Position numbers and translations under genes: made by a program
The notes under the pieces: generated by a model
Told to the model about the DNA's origin: nothing
What the model saw: the letters and a program-made list of their open reading frames with translations, nothing else
Databases searched by the model: none
Shown here: positions 37,981 through 45,180 of the stretch, piece after piece
Position numbering within the stretch: the stretch's first letter is position 1
How the letters are laid out: each line of letters starts with the position of its first letter
Assembly: GCA_028871455.1 (NCBI GenBank)
Contig: JAGWNF010000012.1
Coordinates: 25,426 to 89,425, forward strand
Source: Alphaproteobacteria bacterium
GTDB lineage: Bacteria; Pseudomonadota; Alphaproteobacteria; ATCC43930; CGMCC-115725
Length of the DNA: 64,000 bases
Direction of reading: 5' to 3'

Positions 37981-38439
37981 ATGTTGCAGATCCATGCCCC
38001 GAACCTGGGCATCCGGAATGCGCGCCTGCAGCGGCTGCTAACCGACTGGGAGGTGCGCCGGCACGACCGCGAATTCCCGTCGCGCGCCGATTTTACGCCG
38101 CACGATTTCCAGTACCTTATCGGCAACCTGTCATTGCTCGACGTTCGCTACGATCCGCTGCGCTTCCGCTATCGCGTGCATGCGTCGAACTTGGCGCGTC
38201 GCATCGACATCGAGCTGACCGGCAAATGGGTCGACGAGATCCCCGATCCGGTCCATGCCGACGGCGCGCGCACCCACTTCACCGAGGTGATCGCGCGCCG
38301 CACGCCGATCGTCTATCGCCGCGACCACGAGTTCGTCACCGACAACCTGCCGCACAATTGCGAGATCCTCGCGTTGCCGTTGGCGGCCGACGGCCGCACC
38401 ATCGACATGCTGATGAGCGCCTTCGTCTGGGACGAATAG
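37981..38439 (+). CDS. PAS_5-domain protein
   Basis: The 152-aa cytoplasmic protein fits the PAS_5 family (formerly a DUF) widespread in alphaproteobacteria. It contains WEVRRHDREFPSRADFTPHD, the YLIGNLSLLDVRYDPLRFRYRVHASNL strand region and a C-terminal beta-sheet ending in DMLMSAFVWDE. No output domain is attached. The ligand and the partner are unknown. Confidence 0.75.
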   Translation: MLQIHAPNLGIRNARLQRLLTDWEVRRHDREFPSRADFTPHDFQYLIGNLSLLDVRYDPLRFRYRVHASNLARRIDIELTGKWVDEIPDPVHADGARTHFTEVIARRTPIVYRRDHEFVTDNLPHNCEILALPLAADGRTIDMLMSAFVWDE

Positions 38440-38444
38440 GCGCG

Positions 38445-38969
38445 TCAGCTCCCCAAAAGCCGGAACGACCGGTGGAACTTGAGCGCGTCGGCGTTGCGCT
38501 CGTACGCGCCTGAACCGCCGGATGCCACGATGTAGAGCCGATCGCCGACCACCAGAATGTCGATCAAATGGTGGAAGTCGTGATCGCCGTCGAAGAACGC
38601 CTCGACCGCCGGATGGCCGTCGACTGCGATCATGCGCCGCGTGCGCAAGTGCGTCTGACTGCTGGCGGCATAGCCGTCGAGCAGGCGGTCGTAAAACGCG
38701 ATCGTCGGCGGTGGAAACGTCGCGCCAGGATAGATGGTCACCGCCAGCTCATAGGTCTCGTGATCGCTGATATCGAGACGCCACGAATGTTCCACCGCGC
38801 CGTGGGCGTTCGCCACGGGCGTCAAAACCAGTTTCGGCTTGCCCGGAAACAGCACGGCGAAGCCCGCCGCGGTCGACCGGACCTCCTGCCAGTGCTTCGC
38901 GGGCGCGGCAGCGGACCACCACGACGGCACCAGCAGCAAGGCAACGACGGTGACGGCGATCCGGTGCAT
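38445..38969 (-). CDS. Secreted hypothetical protein
   Basis: The 174-aa product begins with a signal peptide (MHRIAVTVVALLLVPSWWSA). The mature part opens HWQEVRSTAAGFAVLFPGKPKL, a layout seen in several periplasmic proteins of unknown function, and includes VDGHPAVEAFFDGDHDFHHLI and RLYIVASGGSGAYERNADALKF. A GAGGAGACG ribosome-binding site precedes the ATG. It converges on the PAS_5 gene with a 5-bp gap. I do not assign a function. Confidence 0.65.
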   Translation of the reverse strand: MHRIAVTVVALLLVPSWWSAAAPAKHWQEVRSTAAGFAVLFPGKPKLVLTPVANAHGAVEHSWRLDISDHETYELAVTIYPGATFPPPTIAFYDRLLDGYAASSQTHLRTRRMIAVDGHPAVEAFFDGDHDFHHLIDILVVGDRLYIVASGGSGAYERNADALKFHRSFRLLGS

Positions 38970-39041
38970 GCGGCTCGTCTCCTCGGTTTTCGCGGCTCAG
39001 GATGCTAGCACGCTGCTCGTCTACCCCAGCTCCGGCTGCGG

Positions 39042-39049
39042 TTTTATCC
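39042..39049. repeat. Left target-site duplication of the IS1595-family element
   Basis: TTTTATCC here is repeated exactly at 41027-41034 on the other side of the element. Eight-base duplications are the family norm. Confidence 0.93.
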
Positions 39050-39076
39050 GGGATTTATATACTTGACTCCCTCGTC
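39050..39076. repeat. Left inverted repeat of the IS1595-family element
   Basis: The first 16 bases, GGGATTTATATACTTG, are the exact reverse complement of 41011-41026. The match extends to 27 bp with one mismatch at base 17 (CTCCCTCGTC on both sides thereafter). Confidence 0.95.
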
Positions 39077-39116
39077 GGTTTCTGGCATATTTTGACCAGA
39101 AAGCGAGACCTAAGCC

Positions 39117-40019
39117 ATGAGCAAATCCACCATCTCCACCTTCGAGTTGTTCGCCATGTTTCCCGATCAGGAGACGGCGCGGGTCTACCTGGAGGGGCGG
39201 CTCTGGCCGGATGGCGTCCGCTGCCCGGTCTGCGGGACTGGCGACAGGATCACGGCCCGTAAGGGCGGCTATTACCGCTGCAACCAGTGCAAGGAGGATT
39301 TCACCGTCCGCACCGGCACCATCTTCGAGCGGTCGCATGTGCCGCTGCACAAGTGGGTCTACGCGATGTACCTGCTCGTCACGGCGCGCAAGGGCATCTC
39401 GTCCATGCAACTCGCCAAGGAAATCGGCATTACGCAAAAGAGCGCGTGGTTCGTGCTGCAACGGCTGCGGGAAGCCTGCGGCGACAAGCTGGACGTGCTG
39501 CGCGGCATTGTGGAAGTGGACGAGATGTACGTCGGAGGAATCGACCACAACCGGCACGTCAACAAGCGGAAAGGCGTTCGGACCAAAACCGCCGTTGTTG
39601 GGATGCGCGAAAAGAGCGGCAAGGTGGTCGCGATGCCGGTGCCGGATACCGGAGCGCACACGCTTAGCGCCGTCATCCATAACACCGTCGAAATGGGCGC
39701 GATCCTGCACACCGACGAACACGGCGGCTATGCCGGACTCGGACGCGACTACGACCACAAGACGGTCAACCACGGCAAAGGCCAGTACGTTCGCAAGGGC
39801 GTCTCGACAAACAGCATTGAGAGTGTCTGGGCCGTGATGAAGCGCGGCATTCACGGCGTCTATCATCACGTTTCGCCGGATCACCTGCATCGCTATGTTG
39901 ACGAGTTCGCTTTCCGGCTTAACGAAGGCAACTGCCAGCGTCATACTCTGGACCGGCTGGATAGCTTCGTCGTGAATGTCGCCGGAAAGCGGCTCACTTA
40001 TAAGGCGCTGATCCAATGA
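39117..40019 (+). CDS. IS1595-family transposase
   Basis: The 300-aa transposase has an N-terminal zinc-ribbon (CPVCGTG with YYRCNQCKEDF), the TIFERSHVPLHKWVYAMYL segment typical of the ISXO2-like group, and a DDE-type catalytic domain. Candidate catalytic residues of the family's DDNK set are Asp in VEVDEMYVGG, Asp in LHTDEHGGY, Asn in VSTNSIESVW and Lys in AVMKRG. The frame is intact. The ATG follows GAGACCTAAGCC. A basic small ORF overlaps its end by 4 bp. Confidence 0.94.
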   Translation: MSKSTISTFELFAMFPDQETARVYLEGRLWPDGVRCPVCGTGDRITARKGGYYRCNQCKEDFTVRTGTIFERSHVPLHKWVYAMYLLVTARKGISSMQLAKEIGITQKSAWFVLQRLREACGDKLDVLRGIVEVDEMYVGGIDHNRHVNKRKGVRTKTAVVGMREKSGKVVAMPVPDTGAHTLSAVIHNTVEMGAILHTDEHGGYAGLGRDYDHKTVNHGKGQYVRKGVSTNSIESVWAVMKRGIHGVYHHVSPDHLHRYVDEFAFRLNEGNCQRHTLDRLDSFVVNVAGKRLTYKALIQ

Positions 40020-40159
40020 GCAAACAGCGACCGCCGGAAATACTCGACAAGATGGCTGATGTGGTTTTGGCGTATCGGCCGAAGCCAAAGAGTGTTGCCG
40101 CGAAGAAGCGCAAGCGACGCGCGAAGAAGAAAGAGCGCGAATTGATGTTTGCAAAGTAG
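40016..40159 (+). CDS. Small basic passenger protein of the IS element (47 aa)
   Basis: A 47-codon frame starts MSKQRPPEILDKMADVVLAY and ends in a lysine/arginine-rich stretch (AAKKRKRRAKKKEREL) before MFAK. Its ATG overlaps the transposase stop codon (ATGA), a coupling typical of real operons. The composition suggests nucleic-acid binding. I recognise no family. Confidence 0.6.
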   Translation: MSKQRPPEILDKMADVVLAYRPKPKSVAAKKRKRRAKKKERELMFAK

Positions 40160-40295
40160 CGGCGCTCATTACAGCCATCCCAGAAGATGACCGCCAACGT
40201 AGATAACAAGCAAAATAAACAAAGCGACCGTAAACAGGCCCCACAAACGAATAGTAAAATCTGAATGTTTGCCACGAGGGCGAATTAGGCCGGCG

Positions 40296-40982
40296 ATGTG
40301 GAAGCCTAAAGGCAAAGATTTTAAGTCAATATCGGATTTCAATTCCGAGTGGGCCGACCGCATTGCATATCTAATTTTGCTCGGCCTTGCTGTCGATGTC
40401 GGGGCACTCTTTATCGCTGACAAATGTTGGTATCGTGCCGCAATCATCTTTGCGAATTTTCTGATTGCTGGTGGCATTTTCGGTGAATTGAAATTCGCGA
40501 AGCGCGCCCGCGACGCCGATGACAGCCGAGTAGCCGACGCCGAAAAAGCAACGGAGGAAGCAAAACTAGAAACGCAGCGACTTAAAGCAACATTCAGTTG
40601 GCGCACGATAGAATCGGTCCCGTTCACTGAGTTGCAAACCAAACTAAGGTCGGACCCTGGATCGGTTTTGATTTCCTGCGCTACTGGCGATTTTGAATCT
40701 AAGTCGTACGCGCTATGGCTATCGCTCGCTTTTCGCCAAGCTGGCTGGGACGTGAAATTCAGGGAAGCGACGTTTCCCGGCTTGATACGGTGGGGCGTTA
40801 TTTTTCCACAGAGTGAGATTACGATCCGAAGAGCGTTTGAAGCGGCCGGAATCGAATTTACGTTGGGTGATATACCGGGATCACACGGGTTTGAAGTCAC
40901 TTGGCCCGGGGGCGTACAAGTCCCGCCCGTACACCAACTGTACGTCGGGCCAATGCGGAGATACGGGCCACCAACTGAATAA
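40296..40982 (+). CDS. Passenger membrane protein of the IS element
   Basis: The 228-aa product has two hydrophobic helices near the N-terminus (IAYLILLGLAVDVGALFIA and AAIIFANFLIAGGIFGELKFA), a charged coiled-coil stretch (DADDSRVADAEKATEEAKLE) and a soluble C-terminal domain with SVLISCATGDFESKSYAL and EITIRRAFEAAGIEF. Base use is more AT-rich than in chromosomal genes. A TTG at 40269 would add 9 residues. I do not recognise the family; it is a cargo gene rather than part of the transposition machinery. Confidence 0.7.
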   Translation: MWKPKGKDFKSISDFNSEWADRIAYLILLGLAVDVGALFIADKCWYRAAIIFANFLIAGGIFGELKFAKRARDADDSRVADAEKATEEAKLETQRLKATFSWRTIESVPFTELQTKLRSDPGSVLISCATGDFESKSYALWLSLAFRQAGWDVKFREATFPGLIRWGVIFPQSEITIRRAFEAAGIEFTLGDIPGSHGFEVTWPGGVQVPPVHQLYVGPMRRYGPPTE

Positions 40983-40999
40983 AACAGCACCGCCGCGAG

Positions 41000-41026
41000 G
41001 ACGAGGGAGACAAGTATATAAATCCC
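41000..41026. repeat. Right inverted repeat of the IS1595-family element
   Basis: Read on the minus strand this repeats the left end GGGATTTATATACTTG and continues with CTCCCTCGTC after one mismatch. Confidence 0.95.
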
Positions 41027-41034
41027 TTTTATCC
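41027..41034. repeat. Right target-site duplication of the IS1595-family element
   Basis: TTTTATCC is identical to 39042-39049. It is also part of the DnaA-like box at 41029-41037. Confidence 0.93.
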
Positions 41035-41050
41035 CCACCCCTGTGGATAA
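41029..41050. promoter_or_regulatory. Inverted pair of DnaA-like boxes upstream of lexA
   Basis: TTATCCCCA (41029-41037, one mismatch to the TTATCCACA consensus) faces TGTGGATAA (41042-41050, a perfect match on the minus strand) across 4 bp. The pair ends 6 bp before the lexA -35 element. DnaA binding has not been shown; the same bases form part of a larger palindrome split by the IS element. Confidence 0.45.
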
Positions 41051-41056
41051 ACCCGC

Positions 41057-41086
41057 TTGACAGTCGCGACGGAACTAAACTAGAAC
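41057..41086 (+). promoter_or_regulatory. lexA promoter with overlapping SOS box
   Basis: TTGACA (41057-41062) is followed at 17-18 bp by a weak -10, CTAGAA/TAGAAC (41080-41086). GAAC-N7-GAAC (41072-41075 and 41083-41086) is the reverse complement of the alphaproteobacterial SOS box GTTC-N7-GTTC and overlaps the -10. A second near match, GTTG-N7-GTTC, lies at 41094-41108. LexA should repress its own gene from here. Confidence 0.8.
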
Positions 41087-41148
41087 GACAATGGTTGTTG
41101 TTTTGTTCCATGCCGGCGCTCACGCCGGACGATGCAGGGATTTGAGTC

Positions 41149-41844
41149 ATGCTCACGCGCAAACAACACGAGCTTCTGCTTTACATCAACCGGCGGCTCG
41201 GGGACTCGGGCATTTCGCCTTCATTCGAGGAAATGAAGGAGGCGCTCGGCCTCAAGTCGAAATCCGGCATCCATCGGTTGATCTCGGGACTCGAGGAGCG
41301 CGGCTTCATCCGCCGCCTGCCCCACCGCGCGCGCGCGCTCGAAGTCGTCAAGCTGCCGGAAGAGACCGCCGCCAAGGGGCGGCCGACCAAGTTCTCGCCC
41401 ACGGTCATCAAGGGCGACTTCAAGACCGCGCTGCCTGGCCTCGCGGTCAACGACACCGGCCAAGCGCAGGAGCTGCCGCTTTACGGCCGTATCGCCGCCG
41501 GTACGCCGATCGAGGCGCTACGCGACCACTCCAACACCATCAGCGTGCCGGCCGGCATGCTCGGCCTCGGCGAGCACTACGCGCTCGAAGTCGCCGGCGA
41601 CAGCATGGTCGAGGCCGGCATCTGCGACGGCGATACCGTGCTGATCCAGCGCTGCGACACCGCCGAGAACGGCGTCATCGTCGTGGCGCTGGTCGACAAC
41701 AACGAAGTCACGCTGAAACGGCTGCGCAAACGCGGCGAATCGATTGCGCTCGAGCCCGCCAACAAAACCTACGAGACGCGCATCTTCGGCCCCGATCGCG
41801 TCAAGGTGCAGGGCAAGCTCGTGGGATTGCTGCGGCGATACTAA
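41149..41844 (+). CDS. lexA: SOS repressor LexA
   Basis: The 231-aa repressor has a winged helix N-domain ([21 protein letters not shown] with [18 protein letters not shown] as the recognition region) and a C-terminal S24-type self-cleavage domain. The cleavage bond is A117-G118 in RIAAGTP, the serine is S152 in GDSMVEAGI, and the lysine is K190 in VTLKRL. DNA damage activates RecA, which triggers cleavage. The length is typical of alphaproteobacteria. The upstream region contains SOS boxes, and an IS element has landed just before the promoter. Confidence 0.96.
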   Translation: MLTRKQHELLLYINRRLGDSGISPSFEEMKEALGLKSKSGIHRLISGLEERGFIRRLPHRARALEVVKLPEETAAKGRPTKFSPTVIKGDFKTALPGLAVNDTGQAQELPLYGRIAAGTPIEALRDHSNTISVPAGMLGLGEHYALEVAGDSMVEAGICDGDTVLIQRCDTAENGVIVVALVDNNEVTLKRLRKRGESIALEPANKTYETRIFGPDRVKVQGKLVGLLRRY

Positions 41845-41872
41845 CGCCGCGGCGCGTCCCCCCCAACAACCG

Positions 41873-42322
41873 TTATTGGTGGGTGTCGCAGGCCGAATCG
41901 GACATAACGCAGAACTGCTGACGGCTCGCTCCGGCCGTGGCGCGACAATTGGCGAGCGCCTGTTTCTCGGCCGCCTGCTTGGTCGGCGCGATCGCCCAGC
42001 CGACGCCCGGCGTGCCGGCTTTCGGATCCATCGCCACCGAAACGCATTGACGGTGGAACCCCTGCACCACGGTGCAGACGCGCCGCGCCTCGTCAGACGC
42101 ATCATGGGCGTGCTGGCAGAGCTCAAGCGCACGGGTGCGCGCCACCGCCTCGGTCGGCGAATTGACGTTGCGGCCATAGGCGAAGCCGTCCTTCGCCACG
42201 TCGCTCGGCACGCCGACAGCGAGCGCGCCATCGGCCCGGACCGGCGCCGGCGCCAGCACTAGCAAGCCACCAACGATCGCGACCATTGCCGTTGCAACCA
42301 GACCGTATCGATTCGATTTCAT
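41873..42322 (-). CDS. Secreted DUF4189-like protein
   Basis: The 149-aa product has a signal peptide (YGLVATAMVAIVGGLLVLAP, cleavage near APVRA). The mature domain includes GFAYGRNVNSPTEAVARTRALELC, followed by several cysteines (LCQHAHD, RVCTVVQG, RQCVSVAMD, ANCRATAG, FCVMSDSACDTHQ) that could form disulfides. This resembles the DUF4189 family of small secreted proteins; no activity is known. A start at 42325 is equally possible. It is convergent with lexA. Confidence 0.7.
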   Translation of the reverse strand: MKSNRYGLVATAMVAIVGGLLVLAPAPVRADGALAVGVPSDVAKDGFAYGRNVNSPTEAVARTRALELCQHAHDASDEARRVCTVVQGFHRQCVSVAMDPKAGTPGVGWAIAPTKQAAEKQALANCRATAGASRQQFCVMSDSACDTHQ

Positions 42323-42427
42323 CATGCCCCCCAAGCATTCTTCCCTATCGACGCCCTCAGCTAACAGCAAATTTAGGCGCTTGCAAAGCGGGGGAAATGG
42401 ATCGTGACGCGCCTATCCGTCGCAGGC

Positions 42428-44560
42428 TCAAGGCCGGGATTGAGCCGGCCCGCGCCGCGGCGACCAGAGCCTTGCGCCCTGATAGTCGCGCACGCTTTCG
42501 AGCCGCACCGCGCCGGCATCAAGCCACACGGCACGGCCGCCGTCGCGATAGTCGTCGATACGATCGACGATGCGCGCGCCGGGACAGATGCGCCACGCCG
42601 GCACCGGCGCCACGACGAGATCAGCGGCGCATTGGGCGCGGTCGAAGCGGTCTGGATCGCGGATCAGCGTTACCACCGCGCCGCGCGCGCGGTAGCGGCA
42701 CGATCCGTCGTCGCAGCTCAGCAAGCCGTCGGTTGACGCGCCGCGATCGGGCCAGACCGGCCCCATCGCCGTCGCCACGCGCTTGGTCCAGCTGTCGGAT
42801 GTCGTACGCTCGCCCTTGGCCTTCGACGGCAAATAGGTACCGTCCGCCGCGCGCACCGCGACGAGCTTGGCATCGCCGGCGATCAGGATGTCGGGAGGCC
42901 GCTCGAACCCGGCCGACAGCAGACCGAAGGCGAGCGGCAGCGCGCCCCACCAGCGCCAGCGCCGCCGCCAGATGGCGAGCCACAAGCCGCCCGTCGCCGC
43001 GATGGCGATGCCCCAGGCGGGCATGCTCGGCAGGGTCATGACCGCGCCGGGCCACGCCGTCACGCCCTTGGCGATCGCCGTGACGGCCTCGATGCCCCAG
43101 CCCATCGGCGTGAGGGCTATCGCTTCGAAATGGAGCGGCATCAGCAGGCAGGCGATGATCGCCCACGGCATGATCCAGAAGCCGGTGATCGGCACCGCAA
43201 CGACATTGGCCGCGACCGAATAGAGCGGAAAGCGGTTGAAGTGATAGACCGTGAACGGCGCCGTCGCGACGGTGGTGACGACCGTGGTGAAGGCGATGCC
43301 GATCGCATAGAGGCTGAGACGCTTCAGCGCGCCGGCGTCGCGGTGCCAGGCGGCGAGCCGCGCGCGCCACGCCTCGTAGAACGCGACCAGCGCCGCCACC
43401 GCAGCGAACGACATCTGGAAGCTGGGCCCGGTCGCGCTGTCCGGCGTCATCAACATGATGGCGACAGCGGCAAGCGCCAGCGCACGCGCCGACAGGCTGA
43501 GGCGATCCACCAACACGGCCAGCAGCGCCAGCGCCGTCATCACGAAGGCACGGCGCGAGGATACCGTCGCGCCCGACAGCAGCATGTAGAGGAAGGTCAG
43601 CAGCAGCGCGAGCGCGGCGGCGTATTTCTTGGTCGGATGGTTGAGGGCTATGGGCGGGATGAGTGCAAAGAGCGCGCGCAGGGCGAAGAAGCAGATGCCG
43701 GCGACCATGCCCATGTGCAGGCCGGCGATCACCAGGATGTGCGCCAATCCTGCGTCGCGGAAGGCACCGGCGTCGTCGGGCGGTATCGCGTGCGTCGCGC
43801 CGGTGATCAGTGCCGCCGCGATGGCGCCGTCGGGACCCGGCAGGGCGGCGCGGATGCGCCGCGTCACCGCGTGGCGCACCGCCTCGATCGCCTGGGCGAC
43901 GGCGCCGGGCGTCGGCGCGGCGACCTTCTCCGGCGCCGACAGCGCATAGCCGACGCCGCCGAGACGCTCGAACCAGGCGCGGCGCTCGAAGTCGTAGGCG
44001 CCCGGCATCGCCGGCGCGGGCGGCGGCTCGAGCGAGACGCGCAGGCGAACCTCGTCGCCGGGCGCGAGGCCGCCGTCGCCGTGGCGCAGCCGCACGCGCA
44101 CGCGCGCCGGCACGACGGCCGGCGGCAGGTCGCCGAGCGCCGACGGCGCGATGACGAGGCGCGCGCCCTTGGGCAACGGATCGACCGCGAGCACGCGCCC
44201 CTCAAGCGCGCCGTTGATGCGATGCGTCAGCACCGGCGCGGCGACGGCATGCGCCTCGTATTGCGCGGCGGTGAAGCCAAGCGTCGCGGCAACGCCGATC
44301 GCGGCCAGCCAGCGCCCGCTCGGCCGGCGCCACGCCAGCGTCAATGCCGCAAGCGCGACCGCCGCAAGCGCGACGCCCAGCCATGCGGCGGGCTCGAACG
44401 ACAGCCAGAAATAAACGCCGATGCCGGCGCCCATGAAGCCGGGCAGCCAGAGCGGCCAGCGCTCGCGTTCGGCCGCGAGATTGGCGGCAAGCCGCGCGCC
44501 CAGGCGGCGCCACGGCACCGGCCGCGCGCCAACCGCCACATCCGCGTCGGTTCCCCCCAT
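42428..44560 (-). CDS. comEC: ComEC/Rec2-family DNA uptake channel protein
   Basis: The 710-aa inner-membrane protein has an N-terminal DUF4131 region with two to three helices, a soluble OB-like stretch (NGALEGRVLAVDPLPKGARLV) and the multi-helix Competence domain with AALITGATHAIPPDDAGAFRDAGLAHILVIAGLHMG-type residues and LLSGATVSSRRAFVMTALALLA. The C-terminal soluble part lacks a recognisable metallo-beta-lactamase motif, as in other alphaproteobacterial forms. The protein imports single-stranded DNA in competent cells; whether this organism is competent cannot be told. It lies between lexA and gltX, the usual place. Confidence 0.88.
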   Translation of the reverse strand: MGGTDADVAVGARPVPWRRLGARLAANLAAERERWPLWLPGFMGAGIGVYFWLSFEPAAWLGVALAAVALAALTLAWRRPSGRWLAAIGVAATLGFTAAQYEAHAVAAPVLTHRINGALEGRVLAVDPLPKGARLVIAPSALGDLPPAVVPARVRVRLRHGDGGLAPGDEVRLRVSLEPPPAPAMPGAYDFERRAWFERLGGVGYALSAPEKVAAPTPGAVAQAIEAVRHAVTRRIRAALPGPDGAIAAALITGATHAIPPDDAGAFRDAGLAHILVIAGLHMGMVAGICFFALRALFALIPPIALNHPTKKYAAALALLLTFLYMLLSGATVSSRRAFVMTALALLAVLVDRLSLSARALALAAVAIMLMTPDSATGPSFQMSFAAVAALVAFYEAWRARLAAWHRDAGALKRLSLYAIGIAFTTVVTTVATAPFTVYHFNRFPLYSVAANVVAVPITGFWIMPWAIIACLLMPLHFEAIALTPMGWGIEAVTAIAKGVTAWPGAVMTLPSMPAWGIAIAATGGLWLAIWRRRWRWWGALPLAFGLLSAGFERPPDILIAGDAKLVAVRAADGTYLPSKAKGERTTSDSWTKRVATAMGPVWPDRGASTDGLLSCDDGSCRYRARGAVVTLIRDPDRFDRAQCAADLVVAPVPAWRICPGARIVDRIDDYRDGGRAVWLDAGAVRLESVRDYQGARLWSPRRGPAQSRP

Positions 44561-44610
44561 GACTAAAGTGTAGGACGCCTACCCGCGCGATACCAACTAT
44601 CCGCGTAATA

Positions 44611-44994
44611 TCAATTCAGTCGTTTGGGCGTCCAGCCACACTTCACAACCCTCATACCAACGGCTGAAAGAATGGCGATTATCGTTTCGATCTCTTCCGC
44701 CGATATTCCGACCGGTGGCAATACAGCATTGATATCGTCGTAAGTGACATATCCGGCTTCGTTGCGTATCGCGAAAATCTTATCCAACAACATTGGGAGC
44801 CAACCATATTTGGGTGCCGCGACCTCAACCTTAATTTCCGGAGTTCGAACAGCATTCTGCCGCACTTCAGTTCTTAGATCAGCCAGCGCTTGCTCCACGC
44901 GCTCTACCCGCTTCATCGCTGCGCCAGCGTTGAAGTCCGCACGGCGCAGAATCTCGAGCATTTCGAGTTCAAGGTCTTTCAGGGTCTTGGTCAT
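44611..44994 (-). CDS. Small protein with a sigma-70 region 1.1-like domain
   Basis: The 127-aa protein has an N-terminal helical, coiled-coil-like part (residues 5-50, KDLELEMLEILRRADFN and VERVEQALADLRTEVRQ) and a C-terminal part, residues 78-117, that strongly resembles sigma-70 region 1.1: GYVTYDDINAVLPPVG followed by ISAEEIETIIAILSAVGMRVV. No promoter-binding sigma regions follow. In sigma-70, region 1.1 mimics DNA and blocks the RNA polymerase cleft, so a role in tuning sigma or polymerase is an inference. The ATG at 44994 follows AGAAGGAGAAAT; an upstream ATG at 45024 is less likely. Confidence 0.75.
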   Translation of the reverse strand: MTKTLKDLELEMLEILRRADFNAGAAMKRVERVEQALADLRTEVRQNAVRTPEIKVEVAAPKYGWLPMLLDKIFAIRNEAGYVTYDDINAVLPPVGISAEEIETIIAILSAVGMRVVKCGWTPKRLN

Positions 44995-45180
44995 ATTTCT
45001 CCTTCTGCGGTCACCCAATTTCATGACCGCTTCTAATTTTGTTGAAGGAGAACTCTTCAGGAAGCCCCTATGTCGGGCCCGATCGCTGTAAGCGATTTTG
45101 TTCTGCGCGGAAGATGACTAAGTTAAGCAGGACAGTCAAGAACGTGTGTAGCCGCATGCCGATATGCTAAAGACGCCGCC

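Larger units (their letters stand above)
39050..41026 (+). mobile_element. Complete IS1595-family insertion sequence with passenger ORFs
   Basis: The 1977-bp element is bounded by 27-bp inverted repeats with one mismatch and flanked by perfect 8-bp duplications TTTTATCC. It encodes an ISXO2-like transposase, a 47-aa basic protein whose start overlaps the transposase stop, and a 228-aa two-helix membrane protein. The intact frames, matching ends and exact duplications point to a recent insertion. Its right part is clearly more AT-rich than the chromosome, which suggests transfer. Passenger genes are known in some IS1595 subgroups. It sits between the secreted-protein gene and the lexA promoter. 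Confidence 0.93.

Noticed and set aside
40169..41038. A 289-codon frame on the minus strand within the IS element
   Set aside because: It runs across the right inverted repeat and antisense to the passenger gene and lacks a ribosome-binding site; the plus-strand frame fits the element better.
43130..44566. A 478-codon open frame antisense to comEC
   Set aside because: High GC leaves frames free of stops. The translation is rich in Arg, Gly and Ala without motifs, while the comEC frame has clear family features.
45082..45096. A hairpin ATCGCT-GTA-AGCGAT followed by TTTT upstream of gltX
   Set aside because: It looks like a terminator on the plus strand, but no plus-strand gene ends here. The stem is short, so I do not list it.
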